A model generated the notes under the pieces. That model did not search any database, was not told the DNA's origin, and saw nothing but the letters and a program-made list of their open reading frames with translations. 43,204 bases of DNA, from the NCBI GenBank assembly GCA_022511385.1, contig JAFLRN010000017.1, forward strand, positions 1 to 43,204. Direction: 5' to 3'. Numbering within the stretch: position 1 is the first letter of the stretch; each line of letters opens with the position of its first letter. This DNA is from Acetatifactor sp. GTDB taxonomy: Bacteria > Bacillota > Clostridia > Lachnospirales > Lachnospiraceae. Positions 1 through 8,014 of the stretch are shown here, in pieces. The position numbers and the translations under genes were made by a program.

Positions 1-94
1 AAAAGCTTGTCAGAGTCATTTTTGCATTGGAGAGGCAGAACACTGACTTCAAGCCACAGGCTCTTCGCTAAGTTTCATATTTACTGCTTTTCCT

Positions 95-131
95 GCCATC
101 TGAAATACGATGCCTTCAGATGGCTTGTTTG
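95..131 (+). terminator. Hairpin, possible terminator reading rightwards
   Basis: A perfect 10-bp stem (95-104 with 115-124) with a 10-base loop is followed on the plus strand by a T-rich stretch, TTGTTT. On the minus strand the hairpin is followed by an A-rich stretch, so it is unlikely to end the rhomboid transcript. It may end a plus-strand gene lying left of the window. Bases 1-94 contain no gene that I can support. Confidence 0.45.
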
Positions 132-207
132 CCATACAGTTTTTTATATTTCGAAAAAGTCCTAAAAACCACTTGACTGTTTATAGTTTGTCACCTCATC
201 ACATTTT

Positions 208-801
208 CTAATATATTCTTTTACGCTTTCTGCGCTGGAAGAAGCAAACCACGCAGCCCCCCAGAAAACCCACCAACAAACCGCCAATATGGGCGGCATT
301 GTCAATATTGCCCCCTGTGAAACCGCTATACAGCGACAATAGGATCATCAACGCCACCCGGCTGGGTGTCACATTCGGCAGCCGTTCGTTCCAGAGAAGA
401 ACCATTGCCAGCAGAACACCGTCAAGGCCAAACACCGCACCGCTGGCGCCCACAGAAGGCACCATACTGTTGGTCATCATCTTAAACAGAATCGACAATG
501 CGCCACCCCCTATTCCAGACAGAAAGTAAAGCAGAGCATACTTGACATGCCCCAGCTCCTTTTCAATCATGGAACCCAGAAAGAACAGGATGATCATATT
601 GCTAAACAGATGATTGACGTCTGCGTGCAGGAACATAGACCAGACAATACGGCCATATTCACCGTGCACTAGCACGCGAAAACCATCCAGCATTCCCAGC
701 TCATACAGTCGGCTGTTGACGAACGTGCTCAGGACAAATACGATCGCATTAATTATTACCAATGCCCCACTGACGATTGGCTGCTGTCTCCATCTGTTCA
801 C
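208..801 (-). CDS. Rhomboid family intramembrane serine protease
   Basis: A polytopic membrane protein of 197 residues. Rhomboids cut transmembrane substrates inside the bilayer with a Ser-His dyad. The sequence shows the serine motif GASGAVFG (about residues 117-124) and the histidine motif AAHIGGLL near residue 168, in the expected order and on separate hydrophobic segments; a charged tail (RRKRKR) ends the protein. Length fits the small bacterial GlpG/YqgP-like core with no extra domain. The start is GTG at 801, with AAAGGAT about 11 bases upstream. It follows the FHA gene of the pilus operon by 140 bases but has its own promoter with a palindrome over it. Whether pilus proteins are substrates is unknown. 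Confidence 0.9.
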   Translation of the reverse strand: MNRWRQQPIVSGALVIINAIVFVLSTFVNSRLYELGMLDGFRVLVHGEYGRIVWSMFLHADVNHLFSNMIILFFLGSMIEKELGHVKYALLYFLSGIGGGALSILFKMMTNSMVPSVGASGAVFGLDGVLLAMVLLWNERLPNVTPSRVALMILLSLYSGFTGGNIDNAAHIGGLLVGFLGGCVVCFFQRRKRKRIY

Positions 802-866
802 TCTTCGTCTATCCTTTCATTCCCGGGATATGAATACCACCGCAAAGATTTCCTTGTTTTTTCACT

Positions 867-898
867 TGAATAAGTTATATTGTATCATAACTTATTCA
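867..898. promoter_or_regulatory. Palindrome over the rhomboid promoter, candidate operator
   Basis: A perfect 11-bp inverted repeat (868-878 with 887-897, 12 bp if T867/A898 is included) has an 8-base centre that contains the -10 hexamer of the rhomboid promoter. The arms are AT-rich (GAATAAGTTAT). After the stem there is no T tract on the minus strand, so it is not a good terminator. The position suggests a dimeric repressor site, but no regulator is identified. Confidence 0.5.
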
Positions 899-907
899 TC
901 TTTTCAA
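879..907 (-). promoter_or_regulatory. Sigma-A promoter for the rhomboid gene
   Basis: On the minus strand TTGAAA (902-907) is followed after 17 bases by TACAAT (879-884), with an extended TGA just before the -10. Each hexamer matches consensus at five of six positions. The predicted transcription start is near 872, giving a leader of about 70 bases before the GTG at 801. Confidence 0.6.
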
Positions 908-941
908 TTAGTAACACAGGAGCCAAAACCCAATAATGTAA

Positions 942-2087
942 CTACCGGAAAATCAGTATTACCCTGCCGCATTTCAGTTCGTCCCCGGGTTCCAGCTTTC
1001 TTTTTTCATAGGGTTGCAGGCGCAGGCCGTTTTTGAAGGTGCCATTGGTGGAATTCAGATCCTCCAGATAATACTCTTTTCCCTCCCGCGAGATACGTGC
1101 GTGCATTCTGCTGACAGAGGAATCCTCCAATATTACATCTGTCTCCTCCTTTTTCTTGCCGATGGTAATGATCGGTTTTTCCATACTTGCAATCAACTTG
1201 TCCTCAGGCGTGTAAAGTCTGGGCACCCGCTCCATCTCTTCGGGCTTTTCTTCAATGTACACAGTGCGGCCGAATTCCTCATCGTTATATGCCGAATCCT
1301 CTGCCACCGCATAGCCTCCCATAGCCCTCTGCATGTCTGATCTGTAATTTTCACGCAACTCGCGCCCCCTGCGGCGCTTATTGTCAAAGAAGCTGAAAAG
1401 ACCTTTTTTCTCTTCTTGCCGCTCTGATGGGATATTGATTCTGTCACTTTCCTGGATATCTTCCGCGCTTTGCGTAGACTCCCCAGCCTCGCTGTCCTGT
1501 CCTGCTGCCGCCTGCTCTTCTTTAATCAGTACCACGGGCTGATCGAGGGCTTTGGCATCCTCGAAGATTTGTGCCTGAAGGTACACATCCCCATTGCGCT
1601 CCAGCTGTTCATACATATGGTAAACGCAGTCCACCAATACCTCGTCAGTATAATCAACGTGCTCCACCCAAAACTCCAGCAGCCGGTCGAAGCTGCTCTC
1701 CCCTTCGTAATAGGGGATGTATAAAAAAGAAAATACATTGCTCTCCAAATCCTGAAAAATCTGATCCGGATACCAGAGCACATTGCTGCTGTCCAACAGA
1801 AACCGGCCCAGCTCCTGTTGGATCTGCTGCATACTCCACATAAAGTCCCTGATCCATTCTCTGGTAATGCACCGACTGCCAAATCGCTGTGCAGCATTCT
1901 GCTTCGAGGATATGTCATAGTACAGATATGCCGATCCATTCATGTACCGCAGGCTGCAGGGAAGCAGTCCCTTGATGCCGCCCCTGCTCAGGATGCAATA
2001 CTGATATCTGTTTTCTTCCGGCTTTCTATCCAGAAGGATTCTTTCATAGTTTGAGTTGAGATTTTTCAAATATTCTGTTTGAAGCAT
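942..2087 (-). CDS. DUF6382-type protein with C-terminal FHA domain
   Basis: A soluble protein of 381 residues. The N-terminal ~170 residues resemble the DUF6382 domain found in Clostridia at the end of Tad-like loci. The middle (about 190-280) is charged, low-complexity linker. The C-terminal ~90 residues form an FHA domain, a phosphothreonine-binding fold, with the motifs SSVSRMHARI and LNSTNGTFKNG. It is the last gene of the pilus operon, so phosphorylation-dependent control of pilus assembly is an inference. ATG at 2087 was chosen over a TTG-like start at 2108 because GGAGGA lies directly before it. No kinase gene is seen nearby. Confidence 0.85.
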   Translation of the reverse strand: MLQTEYLKNLNSNYERILLDRKPEENRYQYCILSRGGIKGLLPCSLRYMNGSAYLYYDISSKQNAAQRFGSRCITREWIRDFMWSMQQIQQELGRFLLDSSNVLWYPDQIFQDLESNVFSFLYIPYYEGESSFDRLLEFWVEHVDYTDEVLVDCVYHMYEQLERNGDVYLQAQIFEDAKALDQPVVLIKEEQAAAGQDSEAGESTQSAEDIQESDRINIPSERQEEKKGLFSFFDNKRRRGRELRENYRSDMQRAMGGYAVAEDSAYNDEEFGRTVYIEEKPEEMERVPRLYTPEDKLIASMEKPIITIGKKKEETDVILEDSSVSRMHARISREGKEYYLEDLNSTNGTFKNGLRLQPYEKRKLEPGDELKCGRVILIFR

Positions 2088-2157
2088 GTTTCCTCCATTT
2101 CTTAGCACCTGTCCGTGCGCTCTTAATCTAACTTATTTATAAAACACTGGCACTCTG

Positions 2158-2616
2158 TTACGGCACCTTTTGCAGCATCCCATGAAGCTTACGATACTGG
2201 CGAATATAGAACACCGGCGAGAGCCGGCTGCTCTCATAGCTCACCTGAGCCTCCCACAGATTGTCCTGATTCCACAAATTCCACCCCGGTATTGGAAAGA
2301 CAAGCTCTCCCTGACCGGTGAGGAACAGGTTGTTTCTTTCCAACCTGATGTCTATGGCAGTAAGCTTCCACGCAGCATACTTCGCCCGATTGATCTGTGC
2401 TGCCCGCTGCCGTAGATTTTCCGCTATTTTATCTGTCTCTCCCGCATTTTCCGCCGCCATGGTGCTTCCCCAGATCAATAGACTTCCCATATCCTGCTCC
2501 AAAAGGCATCTGTCATATTGATAGCAGTACAGGTATATTCCCACCAGCATAGCGCTCATGATCATCGGCAGCACCAGTGCAGCCTCTACTGTAAAATACG
2601 CATTATGTCCTCTCAT
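2158..2616 (-). CDS. TadE-like pseudopilin (small)
   Basis: A protein of 152 residues with one N-terminal membrane helix. The start reads MRGHNAYFTVEAALVLP, in which alanine is followed five residues on by glutamate (A|YFTVE); this is the prepilin-peptidase site pattern of Tad pseudopilins. The remaining ~115 residues are an extracytoplasmic domain without a motif I recognise. Of several in-frame starts, ATG at 2616 has AGGAAGGAT at good spacing; longer versions would run into the preceding prepilin peptidase gene, which ends at 2643. The gap between the two is 26 bases. It probably acts as a minor pilin or assembly platform component. Confidence 0.8.
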   Translation of the reverse strand: MRGHNAYFTVEAALVLPMIMSAMLVGIYLYCYQYDRCLLEQDMGSLLIWGSTMAAENAGETDKIAENLRQRAAQINRAKYAAWKLTAIDIRLERNNLFLTGQGELVFPIPGWNLWNQDNLWEAQVSYESSRLSPVFYIRQYRKLHGMLQKVP

Positions 2617-2642
2617 ATGTATCCTTCCTCTCCCTGCCACGC

Positions 2643-3077
2643 TTAAGCTGCCAATCCCATCACTGCTTGAATCAGATATCCGACGCACAAAAAGGGGAGA
2701 TATGGCAGCTTTGTGTTTTTCCTTACCCTCTTTAATGCCAGCAGCACTAGAGACACCATGGAAACAAAAAACATACTCAGGGTAAAGCTGAAGATGCATG
2801 CGCGGAAGCCTGTCACAATCCCCAAAAACAACAGCACCACGCCGTCTGCCCACCCGGCTCTTTTCGTGACAACCGCTATCGCCAACAGTACCGCACCAGG
2901 GAATACACTCCAGACCAATTCCCTTCCCTCAAGCTGATCTTTCCAAAGTCCATAAACCGACACAGTCGTCACAAACATTCCACCAAGCGCCAGAAGCCAG
3001 ACTGGCACATGCTTCCGCCGTATGTCCACCCCAGCTAGCGCCACCAGCCAGAGAGTAGTCAAAATGAACTTCCACAT
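2643..3077 (-). CDS. Second A24-type prepilin peptidase (small)
   Basis: An integral membrane protein of 144 residues. A24 aspartyl peptidases cut the leader from prepilins using two aspartates at the cytoplasmic membrane face. The first is in GVDIRRKHVP; the second is in GWADG, where the usual motif is GxGD. At least four hydrophobic helices are visible. It lacks the N-terminal methylase domain of PilD, as is normal for Tad peptidases. ATG at 3077 is preceded by GGAGGA with spacing of about nine bases. A separate CpaA-type peptidase starts the same operon, so this one may serve the TadE-like pseudopilins on either side of it. Confidence 0.8.
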   Translation of the reverse strand: MWKFILTTLWLVALAGVDIRRKHVPVWLLALGGMFVTTVSVYGLWKDQLEGRELVWSVFPGAVLLAIAVVTKRAGWADGVVLLFLGIVTGFRACIFSFTLSMFFVSMVSLVLLALKRVRKNTKLPYLPFLCVGYLIQAVMGLAA

Positions 3078-3165
3078 GATTTTATTCCTCCATCCATATA
3101 TACCCCTCGCCCGCTTCATGAGAAAATGTGTATACCCTCATTTTGATATCAACTCAATAAATCAC

Positions 3166-4125
3166 TTAGCCGCACCGACTGCACACCTTGTACCCAGAGA
3201 CGCGGCTCCTTGGCACCGAAAAGACCGTTCGCTTCAATCCCGGGCATTCCGATGAAGAATGATATCGCTCGCCTTCCTTCGTAATATATAGGTTCCAATC
3301 CGATGGTTCCGGCTTGCACTTTTCACAGGGGGAATAGCTTGTACCCCACTGATTCTTGGCGCTTTCCGCCTCAGACCTGGTAACCTCCCGAATGCTCAGC
3401 TTGAGGTGTGTACAGTTCCTGTCCTCATGGTATACCTCACCGTTCTCTGTCATGTATACCACGTCAAGCTTCTCTAGGGCTTCCTCCGGATTTTGAGGGA
3501 TTTCGTACCCAGTCCAAATATGAGCATAGTATCGGTTTGCCATAGAAAAAGAAGCAAAAGGCGCATAGCTGCTCCAGGGCGATGCCGTATAGGTTACAAT
3601 CACATCCAGCTCATCCTGGGAGGAAAAAATATTGCTTCCCCAGAGATTAAGGCCTTTTGCACCGTTCTTGACAGGTGCATTATCCAAGTACTCCTTACCT
3701 GCGTACTCCTCCAGCTGATTCATTATGTAAAGTCCTGTGAACATAGGCGCCAGATCGCTGTCGCCCAGCACATGACCATAGACAGCTATCCTGCTGCAGG
3801 TATCCCAAAGAGCAAGCTGCAGATTACCGTGGAGCCGTATCAGCTCAATAGCACAGCTTAAATTTAAGAGAAAATAGAGAAACAGGGGCAGAACCACCGC
3901 TGCTTCAACTGTCATGCCTGCCTCCGCCTCCCGTCTCAGGGAGGTGAGCAGGGATATCCTCTCTATGGTATGGCTTTTGGGGAAAATACGGCTGATTCCG
4001 CCGCAGAAAAATCTTGTCGGACTCTGGGCAAAGTCCGGGGATAACTTATGATTGGTCGGAGAAGGTTTCGTTTTTTTGTTCACGGTTGATAGTTTCAGTT
4101 GTTTTCCACCCCATAGAAAGGACAT
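3166..4125 (-). CDS. TadE-like pilus protein with two H-C/C-C modules
   Basis: A protein of 319 residues in the pilus operon. Residues 69-90 hold a pseudopilin signal (A|GMTVEAAVVLPLF) and one membrane helix. An extracytoplasmic region follows, then two related C-terminal modules: H233-x4-C238 with C267-x2-C270, and H289-x4-C294 with C315-x2-C318, each opening with a Y-x-T/K-x-G-E-x-Y-H pattern. This looks metal-binding, probably zinc, or redox-active; no function is known to me. ATG at 4125 has the excellent site GGGAGGTGA, but that site and the first ~62 codons lie inside a 204-bp inverted-repeat unit. An older start may be ATG at 3915 (249 residues), preceded by GGAGG. Confidence 0.8.
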   Translation of the reverse strand: MSFLWGGKQLKLSTVNKKTKPSPTNHKLSPDFAQSPTRFFCGGISRIFPKSHTIERISLLTSLRREAEAGMTVEAAVVLPLFLYFLLNLSCAIELIRLHGNLQLALWDTCSRIAVYGHVLGDSDLAPMFTGLYIMNQLEEYAGKEYLDNAPVKNGAKGLNLWGSNIFSSQDELDVIVTYTASPWSSYAPFASFSMANRYYAHIWTGYEIPQNPEEALEKLDVVYMTENGEVYHEDRNCTHLKLSIREVTRSEAESAKNQWGTSYSPCEKCKPEPSDWNLYITKEGERYHSSSECPGLKRTVFSVPRSRVSGYKVCSRCG

Positions 4126-4141
4126 CCCTGCTCACCTCCCT
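3938..4141. repeat. 204-bp unit with 36-bp imperfect terminal inverted repeats
   Basis: Plus-strand 3938-3973 and minus-strand 4141-4106 agree at 32 of 36 positions, both beginning AGGGAGGTGAGCAGGGAT. The bases just outside both ends read TCTC (3934-3937 and 4142-4145), which could be a 4-bp target duplication, although the flanks are of low complexity. The 132-bp interior is unrelated between the halves. The right arm carries the ribosome binding site and start of the TadE-like gene. Removing the unit and one TCTC would place GGGAGGCGGAGG about 8 bases after the DUF5702 stop, in front of ATG 3915. Confidence 0.7.
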
Positions 4142-4145
4142 TCTC

Positions 4146-5585
4146 TCAATAGTAAGACCATGTGCGATCCAGTTGATACTCATACCCAAAAGCGCTGCTC
4201 ATCCGAATGTCAAATTCCAAACGGTCATAACAGCCATCCAGGCAGAACGCGCCATTGCCGTCCGTCATGCGGATATCCGCTTCCACCATGTCCATGGCCC
4301 GTCCAGTGAGCTTATCTATATCTATCAAAGTCATAAACACACGCAGATAATCTTCATAACTCATGCCGTACCCTCCTTGGGAGCTGTCTCCCAGTTCACC
4401 GGAAAGCGCAGTAGTAAGTCCGTAATGCCAGCTCGCCTCATCCTTCATAAGCGGAACCCTTCCCCCGGAAAGCAATGTTTTCACGTCATAGACACTCTCA
4501 GCGTAAGCCCAGCCCAGTATCATTGTGACCTTGAGCACTGGGGCAATGGCCGGTAGACCAAGGGCTGCACCGATGGCTTGAGCCGCTAATTCCACCTCTG
4601 TATTTTTTACGGGATCGTTCCACAGGTAGATTGCATTGGCTGCCTCCCTGAGAGCACAGATACGATTTGCCACACTACGCAGATTGTCGATATCATTTTC
4701 TTTGCCAGCAATCAAATATTCAATTTGATAGTGCAGAGCTTCCTTTCCCTCATCTTGACCGTACCTGCCCATATAGCGAAGCAGATACTCCTGAAACAGA
4801 AGGCGCTCTGCCAGATCCTCCATCCAAACAGCCTCCTCCAGCGCCAGATTTCCCTGGCTGATCTTTCCCTGCTTCATTCGCTGGTAGATCAGCCCGGAGG
4901 TATTCAACGTTGTTTTTGAAAGCTTGTCCTCATCCTCCACTACCAGTTTCAGAATACCTAATCCCCGCTTTTCCTCCAGCACCATGGTGGGATTTTCTAC
5001 CCCTACATGCTGTTCTCCCTCTTCATCCTCGTATTCGTATTCCCGGATGCTTTTATCTGCGGCTTCCTTTTCCTGCTGGGTCTGTGCAGTGTCAAGCCCG
5101 TTTACCTCTATGACCTCCATCCACTCCATCAGTTCCGTTAGCGCAGACAATCCTATATCGTCCCGCACCGCCTCCACTGCACGCCTACGAAACACTCCAC
5201 CTCCCTGGTCTGTCAAAATTGACACTTTTGTCATTTCTATCCCATCCACACGCAGTTTCAAAAAATCCCGATAACCAAAAGATGTCCAACGTATATCCTC
5301 TAAATCCACATTTTTTTCCAGATAGTACAGCAGACGGGCTTCCGTATTATACGGACCGGGACTGGCTGTACCGTAGGAGGAATCAATAGCAAACAGATTA
5401 TACTGCTCCAAAAGCTGGCGGTGATACTCCGCAAACACGCTTTGAATTCCAATATCGGCCACGCAGGCAGCTTCCATGGCTGCTCCGCTTCGCCGCGCAC
5501 CCTCTATCAATGTCAGGCAAAGAGATAGGATCACGCCGATACAGAGCGCCATGTATACTGTCAGATACCCATTTTGTCCCTTCAT
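4146..5585 (-). CDS. DUF5702-type membrane-anchored pilus locus protein
   Basis: A protein of 479 residues beginning MKGQNGYLTVYMALCIG, with one N-terminal membrane helix (about 9-28) and a long extracytoplasmic region containing helical segments. It resembles the DUF5702 proteins encoded in Clostridia Tad loci; like pseudopilins it has a short basic N-terminus followed by a hydrophobic stretch, but the glutamate expected after a prepilin cleavage site is replaced (LTVY). Function is unknown; an assembly or minor-pilin role follows from position only. Its ATG overlaps the stop of the pilin gene (TAATG), so translation is probably coupled, and the TadE-like gene follows after 20 bases. Confidence 0.75.
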   Translation of the reverse strand: MKGQNGYLTVYMALCIGVILSLCLTLIEGARRSGAAMEAACVADIGIQSVFAEYHRQLLEQYNLFAIDSSYGTASPGPYNTEARLLYYLEKNVDLEDIRWTSFGYRDFLKLRVDGIEMTKVSILTDQGGGVFRRRAVEAVRDDIGLSALTELMEWMEVIEVNGLDTAQTQQEKEAADKSIREYEYEDEEGEQHVGVENPTMVLEEKRGLGILKLVVEDEDKLSKTTLNTSGLIYQRMKQGKISQGNLALEEAVWMEDLAERLLFQEYLLRYMGRYGQDEGKEALHYQIEYLIAGKENDIDNLRSVANRICALREAANAIYLWNDPVKNTEVELAAQAIGAALGLPAIAPVLKVTMILGWAYAESVYDVKTLLSGGRVPLMKDEASWHYGLTTALSGELGDSSQGGYGMSYEDYLRVFMTLIDIDKLTGRAMDMVEADIRMTDGNGAFCLDGCYDRLEFDIRMSSAFGYEYQLDRTWSYY

Positions 5586-5773
5586 TATATTTTGCCTGTC
5601 TGTGAGGAAATTTTGTTGAAGAGATCATTCACGATTTTTGTTATTTGATCCTTAAAAATGATGACGAGCCCTACCAGGACCACAATGATCAGAATGACTT
5701 CCACTGTTCCCATACCATCCTCTTCCTTTATGAACTGTCTCCAGACTTTCAGATTCTCAGATCGTTTCTTCAT
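5585..5773 (-). CDS. Flp-type (type IVb) major pilin
   Basis: A 62-residue prepilin. A basic 20-residue leader ends in EEDG|MGTVE, the class III cleavage pattern with glutamate five residues after the glycine, followed by a hydrophobic stretch (VILIIVVLVGLVII) and a short amphipathic tail. This is the Flp1-like pilin of Gram-positive Tad systems and the likely main subunit of the fibre. The ATG at 5773 has AGAAAGGAAAGG upstream. It lies 65 bases after the TadC-like gene and overlaps the next start by one base, placing it in the middle of the operon rather than first as in many Gram-negative tad loci. Confidence 0.9.
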   Translation of the reverse strand: MKKRSENLKVWRQFIKEEDGMGTVEVILIIVVLVGLVIIFKDQITKIVNDLFNKISSQTGKI

Positions 5774-5838
5774 TTTTTCTACCTTTCCTTTCTACATTTT
5801 TGTATTTTCAAGCATTCTTGACAGGGCACTGTATCGCT

Positions 5839-7236
5839 TCACATTGCAGAGAAAGCTGGTGCCATGATCATCACCATCACCACCGCCAGCATCAGAACCA
5901 TTGGCACCAGCAGCCTTGTGCCAGCTTCCTCTCCCAGTCTCCTGCTCTGCATCAACCGCTCTTCCCCAGCCTTGTCCGCCTCCTCCCGCAGCCGTTCCAG
6001 GAGCGTGCTGTTGCCACGCTTTAAATTCTGCATCAGCAACGTGCTGAGCCTGATATACTCCTGACGCCCCGTCCTTCTTCCAAAATGTTCATAGGCCGCC
6101 CCTTCCGAAACACCCGACTTCAGCTCCCGGCAGGTGTAGAGTACCTCCTCGTAAGCCGGATGTCTTCCGTCCATGCTGCCCTGCTTTCTCTCATAGTCGG
6201 ATGCAATTTTCTGAAAAGCGCCCCGCACAGTCATACCTGCTCCCACATACAATGCCAGTTGATGCACCAGATCAGGATACTCCTGCTGCAGAGATTTTTT
6301 TCTTTTCTCCAGCTGCTGATGGAGGTCCTTATCCGAAAGAATATACACCAACACTGTCACTGCCAGCGCAGCAGCCCACAACAATACACTGTTATCCTCC
6401 ACCTTCTGGCTCCAACTGACCTCATGGTCCTGCCACCGGTCGGGCAAGATCCACTGATCCTCCCGGCGGCCTTCCTCTTCAGAAGCCAAGAGATACTCCT
6501 CCAATTCTCTGTGAAACTGCTCCTGAGGCGTCAGTACCGGTGGAACCACCGTAACTCGGACACTCTCTTCCTTGACATAATCCTGATAGGTCAATTCAGC
6601 AAGCAGCTCCACTTCCACTTGTTCCTCGGGCATTCTGACTGTCCCACCGCTTCCCAATACATCCGGCTGGCTGCTGCTCCATTCCACCCGGAACGGAAAA
6701 CCCTCATAGGCTTCCAGCAATTCCAAATCTTCTGTTACTTTCTGCAGGCTTTGATTTTTTCCTCTGATCAAATCCGGGAGCTGCTCCAAAAATTCCGCAG
6801 CCAACGTCTCCAGTTCTTCCCCTGTCAACAGCTTCGGATACAGCCGGATCTGAAACTCTTGGGCTCCGTCTCCCATATCCGCCGTCACCTGCAGCTCCAG
6901 TTCTCCATCCAGATAGGTCCCTCTGGGTATGCTGCCATCCTCCTGCAGCAATACCTTGCTTCCTGCGGCAATCCTGGCAGCTGCACCAAACAAAATACCC
7001 ACAAGCAGGATCGTCAGACTCAAGGACAACTTTTTTACATAATATTCTGTCTTGATCCATTGAATATTTTCTCCGGGGTGAAGCTGCACCAGATCACTCT
7101 CCACCTGTCGGGAAGAAAACAGCGGCAGCCTCCTGATACATGCCTGCTTATAGAGAAACATTGACACCCTGCGAAAGATGTTTTCTCGGCTTTGGCATTT
7201 ACCTATTTCTGTTCCTTTTTCTTTTCCTGCCTTCAT
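5839..7236 (-). CDS. TadC-like type II/IV secretion F-domain protein with an outer Ig-like region
   Basis: A protein of 465 residues. The C-terminal part (about 315-462) is a T2SSF/TadC platform domain ending in a strong hydrophobic helix. In contrast to ordinary TadC, residues 69-91 and 284-300 are two extra or displaced membrane helices that bracket ~190 residues (92-283), predicted to be outside. Within this, about 165-232 has a W-SSS ... G-G-V ... V-VTVVPP pattern like atrophied bacterial Ig domains. The platform domain should bind TadA in the cytoplasm with TadB. ATG at 7236, ten bases after the tadB stop, is used; ATG at 7161 with AGGGTG upstream is a possible shorter start. Confidence 0.8.
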   Translation of the reverse strand: MKAGKEKGTEIGKCQSRENIFRRVSMFLYKQACIRRLPLFSSRQVESDLVQLHPGENIQWIKTEYYVKKLSLSLTILLVGILFGAAARIAAGSKVLLQEDGSIPRGTYLDGELELQVTADMGDGAQEFQIRLYPKLLTGEELETLAAEFLEQLPDLIRGKNQSLQKVTEDLELLEAYEGFPFRVEWSSSQPDVLGSGGTVRMPEEQVEVELLAELTYQDYVKEESVRVTVVPPVLTPQEQFHRELEEYLLASEEEGRREDQWILPDRWQDHEVSWSQKVEDNSVLLWAAALAVTVLVYILSDKDLHQQLEKRKKSLQQEYPDLVHQLALYVGAGMTVRGAFQKIASDYERKQGSMDGRHPAYEEVLYTCRELKSGVSEGAAYEHFGRRTGRQEYIRLSTLLMQNLKRGNSTLLERLREEADKAGEERLMQSRRLGEEAGTRLLVPMVLMLAVVMVMIMAPAFSAM

Positions 7237-7246
7237 TGCCTAATAC

Positions 7247-8014
7247 TTATACCTCTGCCATCATTTTTTCTAATACCCGCTCCCCCAGCATACACGCCGC
7301 CAGATATGCTGCCAGACAGCCCGTCATCATTGCTGCTCCTGTTAAATTGTGATACAGCATATCGAAATAACCGGGATTTCCAAAACTGATATAGGTCAAA
7401 ATGCCAAAGGGCATTGCCTTCATGATATTCAGCTCCATTTTCTTACCCGAAAGCAGAGTACGAAGCTCCTGGCGCAGCTCTATCTGCTTACCAATCAAAG
7501 CAGCGGAACTCCTTATGATTGCCGCCATATTTCCTCCATTTCGCTTGGCCAGGGAAAAAATCTGGGCAAATTGATTGATCTCCTCACAGCCGCTTCGCCT
7601 GGCAAAATCCTGCAAAAGCTCCTCCAGCGTGATATTAATCTGGAGCCCTCTGCGAATAATTCCAAGTTCCCTGCAGATTGGCGACGCATCACCGTACATC
7701 AGCTTCATATCCTTTCCACATTCCACAAAAGCGTTTTCCGCGGAATATCCCGCCTGTAGAGAGGTGGCAGCCGCAAGGATGCACTCCCGGAACTGGACCG
7801 TCAGCTCTTCCCTGTACCTCTCCGCATTTTTCCTCCGAATGCTGCGATAGCAAAATACTCCTATGGGGGAGAGCGCGGGGACTGCCCAAAGGCTGCGATA
7901 AAAGAAGAATGAAAACAGTCCCACGACTGCCACCGACAGTAAAACTGCAGCGAGCCCTTCCCTCTTTTTCCAGCGGTACTCATGACAATCCTGCCGCTTT
8001 AAGTTTATTTTCAC
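7247..8014 (-). CDS. tadB: TadB-like inner-membrane platform protein
   Basis: A membrane protein of 255 residues with a T2SSF domain. Two hydrophobic helices lie near the N-terminus, a cytoplasmic F domain follows with the conserved patterns SLQAGYSAENAF and AKRNGGNMAAII, and two helices end the protein. With the TadC-like partner it forms the platform driven by TadA. Longer in-frame TTG starts would overlap tadA by about 100 bases. GTG at 8014 is preferred because AAAGGAG lies nine bases upstream; it still overlaps the end of tadA by 35 bases, suggesting translational coupling. The start is therefore moderately certain and the identity more so. Confidence 0.85.
   Translation of the reverse strand: MKINLKRQDCHEYRWKKREGLAAVLLSVAVVGLFSFFFYRSLWAVPALSPIGVFCYRSIRRKNAERYREELTVQFRECILAAATSLQAGYSAENAFVECGKDMKLMYGDASPICRELGIIRRGLQINITLEELLQDFARRSGCEEINQFAQIFSLAKRNGGNMAAIIRSSAALIGKQIELRQELRTLLSGKKMELNIMKAMPFGILTYISFGNPGYFDMLYHNLTGAAMMTGCLAAYLAACMLGERVLEKMMAEV

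Noticed and set aside
942..2087. FHA protein as evidence for a type VI or VII secretion system
   Set aside because: All neighbours are Tad pilus genes and no other secretion components are present.
6085..7164. 359-codon open frame on the plus strand
   Set aside because: Antisense to the TadC-like gene and without family features.
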